From NCBI GenBank assembly GCA_965240325.2, contig OZ251240.1, positions 1,054,001 through 1,118,000 of the forward strand: DNA of 64,000 bases, read 5' to 3'. This document shows, one piece after another, positions 26,101-38,900 of this stretch. The translations under genes and the position numbers were made by a program. The notes beneath the pieces were generated by a model, which did no database searches, had not been told where the DNA came from, and worked only from the letters and a program-made list of their open reading frames with translations. The stretch comes from Rebecca billardiae RCC1528. Lineage: Eukaryota; Haptophyta. Within the stretch, counting starts at the first letter, position 1. The number at the start of each line of letters is the position of its first letter.

Positions 26101-29100
26101 TCGCCGCCGCCTCCGAGCCCGCCGCCATCACCGCCGCCGAGCCCGCCGCCGAGCCCGCCACCCTCACCGCCGCCGAGCCCGCCGCCGAGCCCGCCGCCGA
26201 GCCCGCCGCCGAGCCCGCCCCCGAGCCCGCCGCCGAGCCCGCCGCCGAGCCCGCCGCCGTCGCCGCCGCCGAGCCCGCCGCCCAGTCCACCGCCGAGCCC
26301 GCCGCCGCCATCCCCGCCACCCTCGCCGCCGCCCAGCCCGCCACCGTCGCCCCCGCCATCCCCGCCACCCTCGCCGCCGCCGAGCCCGCCGCCGTCGCCC
26401 CCGCCGAGCCCGCCGCCCAGCCCTCCGCCCAGCCCTCCGCCGTCGCCGCCACCGCCCTCGCCGCCGCCGAGCCCGCCGCCGAGCCCGCCGCCGAGCCCGC
26501 CGCCCTCGCCGCCTCCCAGCCCTCCACCGTCTCCGCCGCCGAGCCCGCCGCCGAGCCCGCCGCCGAGCCCGCCACCGTCGCCACCGCCAAGCCCTCCGCC
26601 GAGCCCGCCGCCGAGTCCGCCGCCGTCGCCACCGCCCAGCCCGCCACCACCGAGCCCACCGCCCTCGCCGCCGCCCTCGCCGCCGCCGTCACCGCCTCCC
26701 AGCCCGCCGCCGTCGCCGCCGCCGTCGCCGCCGCCGAGCCCGCCGCCGCCATCGCCACCGCCGAGCCCACCGCCCTCGCCGCCGCCCTCGCCGCCGCCCT
26801 CGCCGCCGCCCAGCCCTCCGCCGAGCCCGCCACCGAGCCCGCCTCCCCCGAGCCCGCCGCCGAGCCCGCCGCCCAGCCCGCCACCGTCGCCGCCGCCCAG
26901 CCCTCCGCCCAGCCCGCCGCCCAGCCCGCCGCCCAGCCCGCCGCCGAGCCCACCGCCGTCCCCGCCACCGAGCCCGCCGCCGAGCCCTCCCCCGTCGCCG
27001 CCGCCGAGCCCGCCGCCGAGCCCGCCGCCGAGCCCGCCGCCCCCAAGCCCACCGCCGTCGCCGCCGCCAAGCCCACCGCCTTCGCCGCCGCCAAGCCCGC
27101 CGCCTTCGCCCCCGCCTTCGCCGCCGCCCAGCCCGCCGCCCTCACCACCGCCGAGCCCGCCGCCAAGCCCGCCGCCCTCGCCACCGCCGCCGAGCCCCCC
27201 ACCAAGCCCGCCGCCGTCACCACCGCCCAGCCCGCCACCGAGTCCACCGCCGAGCCCGCCGCCCAGCCCGCCGCCCAGCCCGCCACCCAGCCCGCCGCCA
27301 TCGCCGCCGCCCAGCCCGCCGCCATCGCCGCCGCCATCGCCGCCGCCATCGCCGCCGCCCAGCCCGCCGCCCAGCCCGCCGCCACCGAGCCCGCCGCCTT
27401 CGCCTCCGCCGAGCCCGCCGCCGAGCCCGCCGCCGAGCCCGCCGCCGAGCCCGCCGCCGAGCCCGCCGCCGAGCCCTCCGCCATCGCCGCCGCCGAGCCC
27501 GCCGCCGAGCCCGCCGCCGAGCCCGCCGCCGCCGAGCCCGCCGCCGAGCCCGCCGCCGAGCCCGCCGCCGTCGCCTCCGCCGAGCCCGCCGCCGAGCCCG
27601 CCGCCGAGCCCGCCGCCGAGCCCGCCGCCGAGCCCTCCGCCCTCGCCGCCGCCGAGCCCGCCGCCGAGCCCGCCGCCCTCGCCGCCGCCGAGCCCGCCGC
27701 CGAGCCCGCCGCCGAGCCCGCCGCCGCCGAGCCCGCCGCCATCACCGCCGCCGAGCCCGCCGCCATCGCCACCGCCGAGCCCGCCACCGTCGCCACCTCC
27801 GAGCCCGCCGCCCTCTCCCCCGCCGAGTCCGCCGCCCAGCCCTCCGCCCAGCCCTCCGCCCTCGCCGCCGCCGCCCTCGCCGCCGCCGAGCCCGCCGCCG
27901 AGCCCGCCGCCGAGCCCGCCGCCCTCACCGCCGCCGAGCCCGCCGCCGTCGCCGCCGCCGAGCCCGCCACCCAGCCCGCCGCCGAGCCCGCCGCCGTCGC
28001 CACCACCCAGCCCGCCGCCAAGCCCGCCGCCAAGCCCGCCGCCGTCGCCACCACCCAGCCCGCCACCTCCAAGCCCGCCGCCGTCGCCGCCGCCGTCGCC
28101 GCCGCCGTCGCCGCCTCCGAGCCCGCCGCCGTCGCCGCCGCCGTCGCCGCCGCCCAGCCCGCCGCCGCCGTCGCCACCGCCGAGTCCACCGCCGTCGCCG
28201 CCGCCGTCGCCGCCGCCGTCACCACCGCCGAGCCCGCCGCCGAGCCCGCCGCCGAGCCCGCCTCCACCCAGTCCGCCGCCGAGCCCGCCGCCGAGCCCGC
28301 CGCCAAGCCCTCCGCCCTCGCCGCCGCCGAGCCCGCCGCCCAGCCCGCCGCCAAGCCCTCCGCCCTCGCCGCCGCCGAGCCCGCCGCCTTCGCCGCCTCC
28401 AAGCCCGCCGCCCAGCCCGCCGCCGAGTCCGCCGCCATCGCCCCCGCCCAGCCCGCCACCACCAAGCCCACCGCCGTCGCCGCCGCCATCGCCGCCGCCG
28501 TCACCGCCTCCGAGCCCGCCGCCTTCGCCACCACCGTCGCCGCCGCCGAGCCCGCCGCCGCCGTCGCCGCCACCGTCGCCACCGCCGAGCCCGCCGCCCT
28601 CACCTCCGCCCTCGCCGCCACCGAGCCCGCCGCCGAGCCCGCCACCAAGCCCTCCACCGTCGCCGCCGCCGAGCCCGCCGCCGAGCCCGCCGCCGAGCCC
28701 TCCACCGTCGCCGCCGCCGAGCCCGCCACCCAGCCCGCCTCCCAGCCCACCGCCTCCCAGCCCGCCGCCGAGCCCGCCGCCGAGCCCGCCGCCGAGCCCG
28801 CCGCCGAGCCCGCCGCCGTCACCACCGCCGAGCCCGCCTCCCAGCCCGCCGCCGAGCCCGCCGCCGAGCCCGCCACCGTCGCCACCGCCGAGCCCGCCAC
28901 CGCCGAGCCCACCGCCATCGCCACCGCCGAGCCCACCACCCAGCCCGCCGCCCTCGCCTCCGCCGAGCCCGCCGCCCAGCCCGCCGCCTTCGCCGCCGCC
29001 GAGCCCTCCGCCCTCGCCACCACCGAGCCCACCACCGAGCCCACCACCGAGCCCGCCGCCAAGCCCGCCGCCACGCCCGCCGCCGAGCCCGCCGCCGAGC

Positions 29101-32100
29101 CCGCCGCCGAGCCCGCCGCCGAGCCCGCCGCCGAGCCCGCCGCCGAGCCCGCCGCCGAGCCCACCTCCATCACCGCCGCCAAGCCCGCCGCCAAGCCCGC
29201 CGCCGCGCCCGCCGCCGAGCCCGCCGCCGAGCCCGCCGCCGAGCCCGCCGCCGAGCCCGCCGCCGAGCCCGCCGCCGAGCCCGCCGCCGAGCCCGCCGCC
29301 GAGCCCGCCGCCGAGCCCGCCGCCGAGCCCGCCTCCATCACCGCCGCCGAGCCCGCCGCCGAGCCCGCCGCCACGCCCGCCGCCGAGCCCGCCGCCGAGC
29401 CCGCCGCCCAGCCCGCCGCCCAGCCCGCCGCCCAGCCCGCCGCCCAGCCCGCCGCCCAGCCCGCCGCCCAGCCCGCCGCCCAGCCCGCCGCCGAGCCCGC
29501 CGCCGAGCCCGCCGCCGAGCCCGCCGCCCCCCAGCCCGCCCCCCAGCCCGCCCCCCAGCCCGCCGCCGAGCCCACCGCCCTCGCCGCCGCCCTCGCCGCC
29601 TCCGAGCCCGCCGCCCTCGCCGCCGCCGAGCCCGCCGCCATCACCGCCGCCCTCGCCACCCCCGAGCCCGCCGCCGAGCCCGCCGCCCTCGCCGCCGCCG
29701 AGCCCCCCGCCCTCGCCACCACCTTCGCCACCGCCGAGCCCGCCGCCCTCGCCGCCGCCGAGCCCGCCGCCATCACCGCCGCCCTCGCCGCCGCCTAGCC
29801 CGCCGCCTAGCCCGCCACCTTCACCGCCGCCGAGTCCCCCGCCCTCGCCGCCTCCAAGCCCGCCGCCGAGCCCGCCGCCGAGCCCGCCGCCGAGCCCGCC
29901 GCCGAGCCCGCCGCCGAGCCCGCCGCCGAGCCCACCTCCGAGCCCGCCGCCAAGCCCGCCGCCTTCGCCGCCACCGAGCCCCCCGCCCTCGCCACCACCT
30001 TCGCCGCCGCCGAGCCCGCCGCCCTCGCCACCGCCGAGTCCGCCGCCATCACCGCCGCCCTCGCCGCCGCCGAGCCCGCCGCCGAGCCCGCCGCCCTCGC
30101 CGCCGCCGAGCCCGCCCCCGTCACCGCCGCCGTCGCCGCCGCCGTCGCCGCCGCCGAGCCCGCCGCCGTCACCGCCGCCATCACCGCCGCCGAGCCCGCC
30201 GCCCAGCCCGCCACCGTCGCCACCGCCGAGCCCGCCGCCGAGCCCGCCGCCCTCACCGCCGCCGAGCCCGCCCCCATCACCGCCGCCGTCGCCGCCGCCC
30301 AGCCCACCGCCGAGCCCGCCGCCGTCGCCGCCGCCGAGCCCGCCGCCGTCGCCGCCGCCGAGCCCGCCGCCCTCGCCGCCGCCGAGCCCACCGCCGTCAC
30401 CGCCGCCCTCACCGCCGCCGAGCCCGCCGCCCAGCCCGCCACCGTCGCCACCGCCGAGCCCACCGCCGAGCCCGCCGCCCTCACCCCCGCCGAGCCCGCC
30501 GCCGTCGCCGCCGCCGTCGCCGCCGCCGAGCCCGCCGCCGAGCCCGCCGCCGAGCCCGCCGCCGAGCCCGCCGCCGAGCCCGCCGCCGAGCCCGCCACCT
30601 TCGCCGCCGCCGAGCCCGCCGCCGTCACCGCCGCCATCACCGCCGCCCAGCCCGCCGCCGAGCCCGCCACCGTCGCCACCGCCGAGCCCGCCGCCGAGCC
30701 CGCCGCCCTCGCCGCCGCCGAGCCCGCCGCCATCGCCGCCGCCGAGCCCGCCGCCGAGCCCGCCGCCCTCGCCGCCGCCGAGCCCGCCGCCGAGCCCGCC
30801 GCCGAGCCCGCCGCCGAGCCCGCCACCGTCGCCACCGCCTTCGCCGCCGCCATCACCGCCGCCGAGCCCGCCGCCGAGCCCGCCACCGTCGCCACCTCCG
30901 AGCCCGCCGCCGAGCCCGCCGCCGAGCCCGCCGCCCTCGCCGCCGCCGAGCCCGCCGCCATCGCCGCCGCCGAGCCCGCCGCCGAGCCCGCCGCCCTCGC
31001 CGCCGCCGAGCCCGCCGCCGAGCCCGCCGCCGAGCCCGCCGCCGAGCCCGCCACCGTCGCCACCGCCTTCGCCGCCGCCATCACCGCCGCCGAGCCCGCC
31101 GCCGAGCCCGCCACCGTCGCCACCTCCGAGCCCGCCGCCGAGCCCGCCGCCGTCACCGCCGCCAAGCCCGCCGCCCTCGCCGCCGCCGAGCCCGCCGCCG
31201 AGCCCGCCGCCGAGCCCGCCGCCGAGCCCGCCGCCAAGCCCGCCGCCTTCGCCGCCGCCGAGCCCGCCACCGAGCCCGCCGCCTTCACCGCCACCATCGC
31301 CGCCACCGAGCCCGCCGCCGAGCCCGCCGCCGTCCCCACCGCCATCGCCTCCGCCGTCGCCGCCGCCCAGCCCACCACCGTCGCCGCCGCCCAGCCCGCC
31401 GCCCAGCCCGCCGCCGTCACCGCCACCGTCACCGCCGCCGCCATCGCCACCTCCAAGCCCTCCGCCCAGCCCGCCGCCCAGCCCGCCGCCGAGCCCGCCG
31501 CCGAGCCCGCCGCCGAGCCCGCCGCCGAGCCCGCCGCCGAGCCCGCCGCCGAGCCCGCCGCCGAGCCCGCCACCGAGCCCGCCGCCGTCGCCGCCGCCGT
31601 CGCCGCCGCCGTCGCCGCCGCCCAGCCCGCCGCCCAGCCCGCCGCCCTCCCCGCCGCCGTCGCCGCCGCCCAGCCCGCCGCCCAGCCCGCCGCCATCGCC
31701 GCCGCCATCGCCGCCGCCATCGCCGCCGCCCAGCCCGCCCCCTTCTCCACCGCCGAGCCCCCCGCCAAGCCCGCCGCCGTCGCCGCCGCCGAGCCCGCCG
31801 CCATCGCCGCCGCCCAGCCCGCCGCCCTCGCCGCCGCCGAGCCCGCCGCCCTCGCCACCGCCAAGCCCACCGCCATCGCCACCGCCGAGCCCGCCGCCGT
31901 CACCACCGCCGTCGCCGCCACCGAGCCCGCCGCCCTCGCCGCCGCCGAGCCCGCCACCGTCGCCGCCGCCCAGCCCGCCGCCCAGCCCGCCGCCCAGCCC
32001 GCCGCCCAGCCCGCCGCCCAGCCCGCCGCCCTCGCCGCCGCCCTCGCCGCCGCCGAGCCCGCCGCCCTCGCCGCCGCCCTCGCCGCCGCCGAGCCCGCCG

Positions 32101-32796
32101 CCGAGCCCGCCGCCGAGCCCGCCGCCGAGCCCGCCGCCGAGCCCGCCGCCGAGCCCGCCGCCGAGCCCGCCGCCGAGCCCGCCGCCGAGCCCGCCGCCCT
32201 CGCCGCCGCCGAAGCCGCCGCCCTCGCCGCCGCCCTCGCCGCCGCCTGCGCCGCCGCCCTCGCCGCCGCCGCCGCCCTCGCCCTCTCCGCCGCCGCCCTC
32301 GCCACTCCCGCCGCCCTCGCCACTCCCGCCGCCCGCGCCGCCGCGCGTCGAGCCATGGCCGCCGCCCTCGCCGCCGAGCTCGCCGCCCCCGCGCCCGCCG
32401 CCGCCGCCGAGCCCGCCGCCGCCCGGCACCCGCTTCGCCATGCTCTTCTTCATGAGGCCGCACGTCGGCGAGCTCGCCGCCGACTTCGACGCGGGCGAGC
32501 AGGCCGAGTTCCTCGGCGGCCTCGCCGCCGTCCTCGGCCTCTCGCCCGAGCGGCTCGAGGTGCGCCACGTCGGCGAGGGCATCGAGGTGGTCGTCTTCAT
32601 CGAGGCGCGCGAGTCGGCGGGCCCGCTCGCTGTGGACGCGGTGCTGCAGACGCTGCCGCTCGCGAACCTCAGCGCGACGACGGGCTTCGAGCAGCGCGAC
32701 ACGCCCGTGCGGCTCTGGCCCGGCTGCACCGAGACGGTCGCCAAGAACTACGACGAGACGGCCACGTTTGATGACCTGACGTGCGACTACTACTCG

Positions 32797-32869
<73 letters not shown>

Positions 32870-32889
32870 CGCCGAGCCCGCCGCCGCCG

Positions 32890-32932
<43 letters not shown>

Positions 32933-35900
32933 CGCCCTCGTCGCCGCCGCCGCCGCCGCCCGCGCCGCCGCCGCCCTCGCCCGCGCCGCCGCCTCCCGAG
33001 CGCGTGAACGTGACCGAGTTCGTCGCGGTGGTGGGCGTGGCGGAGACCGTCGACCTCTCCGCCGAGCCGTGGGTGTGGGACGGGACGCAGGTGAAGTGGC
33101 TGCCGCCGCCGACGGACGGAAACCCGCTCGACTGCACGCAGCCCGCGGTGCCCGACTACGGCGGCCTGATCACGTTCAGCGGGGGCGTCGGCACGTTCAC
33201 GTTCAACGTGACGGGCTTCGCCTTCCAGTACTGCTTCCTCCGCCCGGGCGAGGACGTGTGGACGCACGAGGAGACGATCCTGCTCGACGCGTTCGACCTG
33301 AGCGCGGTGCGCGCGCCGCTCGCGAGCAGCTTTGGCGGCCGCGTCGTCGCGGAGCAGACCACCGTCCTCGCCTTTGTCGGCGTCGGCGTGCAGTCCGGCG
33401 ACCAGGCCAAGTGGATCGCGCCGGCGGACGCCGACTGCGACGGCGCGAGCGCGCTCACCTCGGCTTCGGACGTGACGATCGAGGGCTCGCGCGGCGCGTT
33501 TGTGTTCCCGACGGCCGGCGTCGGCGGCAGCGCGCAGCTCTGCTACGCCTTCGCGGGCGAGCCGTACAAGCGCTACCCCGCCATCACCGTCAGCCTGATC
33601 GGCGTGACCTCGCGCCCGCTCGCGTCGACCGCGCTCGTCAGCGTGGCGACGGCGCTCACGCTGAGCGGCGTCGGGCTCTCCGACGGCGACGCGCTCAAGT
33701 GGGTGGCGCCGGGCGCGGCGTCGTGCGCCGGCTCCGCGCTCGCGTCCGCCGGCGGCCTCATCGCGCTCGACGCCTCGGCCGACGGCACCTCCGCCGACAC
33801 GGCGCCGTTTGTCGCGAGCGCTGGCGCGAGCGCGCTCGAGCTGTGCTACACGTTCGCCGGGCTGAGTCCGGTGCGGTACCCGGACATCACGCTGGACGTG
33901 CTCGGCGTGGACGGCCCCGCGTCGAGCCTCGCGGTCGCCGACGTGTCCAAGGCCATCTTCTTCGAGGGCACGGGCGTGGGCGAGGGCGACGGCGCGTACT
34001 GGGTCCGCGCGGCCGGCGCGACCAACTGCTCGGACCCGAGCGCGGCGGTCGGCCCGCAGGCGACGGTCGCCGCCGACCTGTCCGCCACGTTCCTGTTTGA
34101 CGTGCCGCAGGGCGACACGCTCGCGCTGTGCTACGCGTTCGGCGGCGCGACGCCGCCCGGCTCCTTCGCCCTCTTCGCCGGCGTCACGCTCACCATCGCG
34201 CGCATCGACGGCCCGACGGACGTGGGCGCCGTCGTCGCGACGCCCGAGACGGTCGAGTGGCTCGGCACGGCGGTGAGCACGGCGGACGCCTTCTTTTGGG
34301 CGGAGTCGGAGGCGGCGTGCAGCGCGGGCGAGCCGAGCGACGCCTATGGCGGGCTGGTCCCCGTCACCGCGCCGCGCGCGCGCACCGGCGTCTTCGAGCT
34401 CCTCGCCGCCGCGCCGGGCGGCACGCTCCGCCTGTGCTACCGGCACCGCTCGGAGCCGTTTCGGTTCTACGCTGCCGTCGTGCTGCGCACGCTCGAGATC
34501 ACCGGGCCGGCGTCGACGACGCTGGTGGTCGGCGTGCCGGAGGAGGTGGCGTTCACGGGCGTGGGCACGGGCCCCGACGACCTCGCCTTCTGGGCGCCCG
34601 CCTCGACCACCGAGTGCACCGTGCCGCCGGGCGGCTTTGGCGGCCTGCAGCCCGCGCCCGGCGGTGTGGCCACCTTTGAGACGGAGCTGGCCGACGAGGG
34701 CTTCAGGCTGTGCTACCGCTTCGCCGGCGAGTCGTACCGGCTGTACGCGGACTTCCGGATGGAGTCGCTCCAGGTCACCGGCCCCGCCTCCACCGTCACC
34801 GTCGCCAACGTGCCCGTCACCGTCACCTTCACCGGCGTCGGCGTGCGCGCCGGCGACACCGCCTACTGGGTGCCGTTTGGGCGCAGCAACTGCTCGGGGG
34901 CGCCCGCGCGCGCCGCGTACGGCGGCGAGGTGACGGTGGTCGACTCGGGCGCGTCGGGCGTGGTGGCGAGCTTCACGCCGACGGAGCACACGCAGGGCAC
35001 CGTGCTCACGCTGTGCTACAAGCACGGCGCCGAGCCGCACGCGCTCTACTCCGACGTGCGGCTGGACGTGTACGACATCACCGCGCCCGCGTACGCCGCG
35101 ATCGTGGTCGGCGTCGAGGAGCGCGTCTCCTTCGGCGGGTACCGCATCCTCGACGGCGACCGGGTCAAGTGGGTCGGTGCGGACGCGAGCTCGTGCGACG
35201 CCGAGCCCGCGCCGGGCTCGCCCGGCGAGCTCGTCGTCGCCTCGTCCGGCGTGGACGTGCTCTTCACCGCGCCCGCGCTTGGCTTGCAGCTGTGCTATCA
35301 ATTCTCCGGGCTCGCGTACCGGCTGTACGCCGCGGGCACGGCGGGCGCGTCGATCCTCGACGCGTACGAGGTGCTCGAGCCCGAGTTCACCCTCGCCGTC
35401 GCGGGCGTGCCCGAGCGCATCGACTTCACCGTCGTCGGCATGGCGGACGGCGACGTCGTCAAGTGGCTGCCGTGGGCCAACGGCACCGAGATCGACTGCG
35501 ACACGCCCGCCGACCGGCGCAACTACGGCGGCGAGGGCGTGCTCAACGGCACGCTCGCGACGATGACGTTCGCCTCCGCCGCGGAGGAGCTGCGCCTGTG
35601 CTACAAGCACGACGACGAGCCGTACACGTATTACGACGCCATCCGGCTGCGCGTCGTGCAGGTGCAGGCGCCGGCGAGCACCGTCGCGGTCGTCGGCGTG
35701 CGCGAGTTTGTCACGCTGAGCGGCGTCGGGCTGCTGCGCGGCGACGTGTTCTTCTGGGCGGAGGACGCGGCGCAGTGCGCCGCGGGCACGCCCTCCGCCG
35801 CGTACGGCGGCATCCTCGCCGCCTCGAGCTCGCTCGGCGCCAACTTCACGCTCGGCGCCGCGCCGGCGTCCGGCGTGTTGCACCTGTGCTACAAGCACGC

Positions 35901-38900
35901 GACCGAGCCGTTCGCCTACTACCCGAGCATCGAGCTGCTCGCGCGCACGCTCACGGGCCCGGCGTTCACGACCGCCGTGGTCGGCGTGGCCGAGACCGTG
36001 CTCCTCGAGGGCGTCGGCACGGGCCCCGCCGACAGCGCGTACTGGGTGGCCGCGTCCGCGCCGTCGTGCGACGTCGGCGCGAGCGCGGCGTTTGGCGGCG
36101 CCTTCGCCGCGCCGAACGGCACCGCCACGTTCGTCGCGACGGCGCCGTCGCTCGCGCTGCGCCTGTGCTACACGTTCGCCGGCGAGCCGCCCAAGCTCTA
36201 CTCCGAGCGCAGCGCCGACGCGATCGCCCTCGAGGCGCTCACCGTGAGCGGGCCGGCGCTCACGCGCGCCGTGCTCGGCGTGAACGAGACGGTGGTCTTC
36301 AGCGGCGTCGGCGTCCGAGATGGCGATCTCGCGTACTGGGTGGGCGGCTCGGCGTCGGGCTGCGGCGCCGGGCCGTCGGCGGAGCTCGGCGGCGCGCAGC
36401 GCATCGCCAGCCGCGCGGCGACCTGGGCCTTTGGCCGCACCACGCAGGACGACGGCGGCGGGCTGCGGCTTTGTTATAAGCACGGCGCCGAGCCGGCGCT
36501 GCTCTACGCGGCGCTCAGGGCGGAGGTGTTCGACGTGGTCGCGCCCGCGTTCTCGCAGGTGGTGGCGGGCGTGGCCGAGTCGGTGGCGTTCGTCGGGTAC
36601 GGCGTGGGCGCGGGCGACCTCGCCAAGTGGGTCGAGCCCGACGCCGCCGACTGCGCCGCCTCGCCGTACGGCCCGGCGGCGAGCGTCGCGGCCGACGGCA
36701 CGGCGACCTTCTCGCTGCCGAGCGGCGGGCTCGGCCTCGCGCTCTGCTACAAGTTCGGCGCCGAGCCGTACAAGAAGTACGGCGGGCTCACGCTGGACTC
36801 GCTCCAGGCCACCTCGCCCGCGCGCACCGTCGTCGTCGTCGGCGTGCCCGAGGCCCTCGCCCTCGGCGGCCCGGGCGTCGAGGCCGGCGACGAGCTGTTC
36901 CTCGCGCCGCTCGTGAACGGCAGCGCGCCCGACTGCGCGGCCACCGCGCCGCGCGCGGCGTGGGGCGGGCTGCTCACGCTCGACGGCTCGCTGCGCGCGA
37001 GCGTCTCGATCAGCGAGGCGCACCCGCGGCTGCGCGTGTGCTACAAGCACCGCGACGAGCCGTACGCCTACTATCGCGAGCTGGTCGTGGTGGGCGCGCA
37101 GGTGCAGTCGCCCGCGCTCACGGTCGCGGTGAAGGATGCGGCCGAGCCGCTCGCGCTCGGCGGCGTGGGGCTGGGCGCGGGCGACCGCGCGTACTGGGTG
37201 GCCGCGGGCTCGTCCGACTGCGCGGCCGCGCTCGAGCCGAGCGGCGCGGACGCGAGCCTCGGCGGCGCCTTCAACTTGACCGCGCCCGGCGCGGGCGCGT
37301 TCACGCCGCTCTCGACGACGTCGGCGGCCGAGCTGTGCTTCCAGTTTGCGGGCGAGCCGTTCCGGCACTACCCGGGCGTGACGCTCGACGTGTACGAAGT
37401 GACGGGCTTCACGGGCGCGGCGCGCGCGGTGGTCGGCGCGACGCAGCCCATCGAGATCGGCGGCGTCGGCGTCGCCGAGGGCGACCGCGCGTACTGGGCG
37501 CCCGCGGGCGCCACGGCGTGCGGCACGCCTCTCGAGCAGTACGGTGGCCTGCGCGCGCTCGACGGCTCGCTCAGCGCGTCGTTCACCTTCCTCGCGGGCT
37601 CGTCGGGCGAGGGCTTCCAGCTGTGCTACTCGTTCCGCGCCGAGCCCTTCTTCCTGTACTCGCAGTACACCATCGACGTGCTCGCGATCACCGGGCCGTT
37701 CGTCGTGCTCGCGCAGCAGGCCGTGCCCGAAACGGTCACGTTCGTGGGCGCGGGCATCCGAGAGGGCGACCTGGCGTACTGGCAGGCCGTGCCGGAGACG
37801 GAGGACGCGTCGGGCGTGGTGTGCAACGAGACGCTGCGCGAGGGCGAGGTCGCGACGGTCAGCGCCGCCGGCGTCGGCGCCTTCACCTTCGAGCAGATCG
37901 TCTCCGGGCTGCAGCTCTGCTACCGGTTCGGCGGCGCTTCCGAGGGGCTGCCGTGGCGCCGCTTCTCCGCGCTCACGCTCACCGTCACGTACGCAGACGA
38001 CCCGTTCGTCACGGCGGAGTTCTTGGAGATCGTGCCGCGCGCGGCGGCGATCACGCTCGAGACGAGCGTCACCATCCGCGCCACCGGCCTCGAGGCCGCC
38101 GCGCAGGAGCAGGGCATCCTGCGCTGCGTGTTTGCGGGCGCGCAGGTACCGCTGGCGTCGCTCACTCTGGACGTGGACGGCGACGTCGACGAGATCGCGT
38201 GCGTCGCGCCCGCGCGGCAGACGGTGGGGCCGCGCTCGCTCGCGCTGATCGCGCTGGAGAACGACCCCGACGGCAACCCGCGCCGCCCCGTCATCGTCTC
38301 CAACACCTTCCTCTACTACAACAACTCGCAGGTCGTGGTCGGCGCCCTCTTCCCGCCGGGCGTGCCGCAGGGCTCGGGCTCGACCGGCGCGATCGTGATC
38401 ACCGGCGTCAACTTCGCCGACTACGGCGACCTGCGGGTGGCGTTCGCGGGGAAGGGGGTCGTGCCGGCGACGCAGCCCGACGCGGGCAAGTCCGAGCTCC
38501 TCGTCGAGCCGCCGTACATCTCGCCCACCGAGCCTGTCGGCGACATTGTCGTCGAGGTGTCGCTCAACGGCCAGGCGTTCACCACGTCGCGCGCGCTCTT
38601 CAGCCTCTACTCGGCCACCGTGCAGTCCGCCGAGCCGGCGGGGCTGCCGATCGAGCCCGTGCCGGAGATCCGCCGCGCGCGGCGGCTGCAGGACGACACG
38701 TCGACCGTCACGCTCACCGGCCTCGGCTTCCGCGAGCTCGGCCTCACCGCGTGCTTCTTTGTGCCCGCGGACGGCGGCGCGGTGCTCGAGACGGCGGGCG
38801 AGGTCGTCGACGCGACGACCGCGCACTGCGCGTCGCCCGCGGGCGCGCCCGCGGGCGAGTACGCCATCCGGATCTCGGTGAACGGCGGCGTCAACCTCGT

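Noticed and set aside
23648-32330. The array as a CRISPR, satellite or telomere-like structure
   Set aside because: The units are 12 bp with no spacers, stay in one reading frame for nearly 9 kb, and are flanked in frame by folded domains, so it is a coding repeat.
23415-32744. Very long frames through the SPPP array in other readings (Ala/Glu-Pro, Arg-rich, Gly/Leu-rich, Ala/Gly/Ser-rich)
   Set aside because: They exist only because the 12-bp unit has no stop codon on either strand. Their residues change freely between units, whereas the SPPP frame changes only synonymously.
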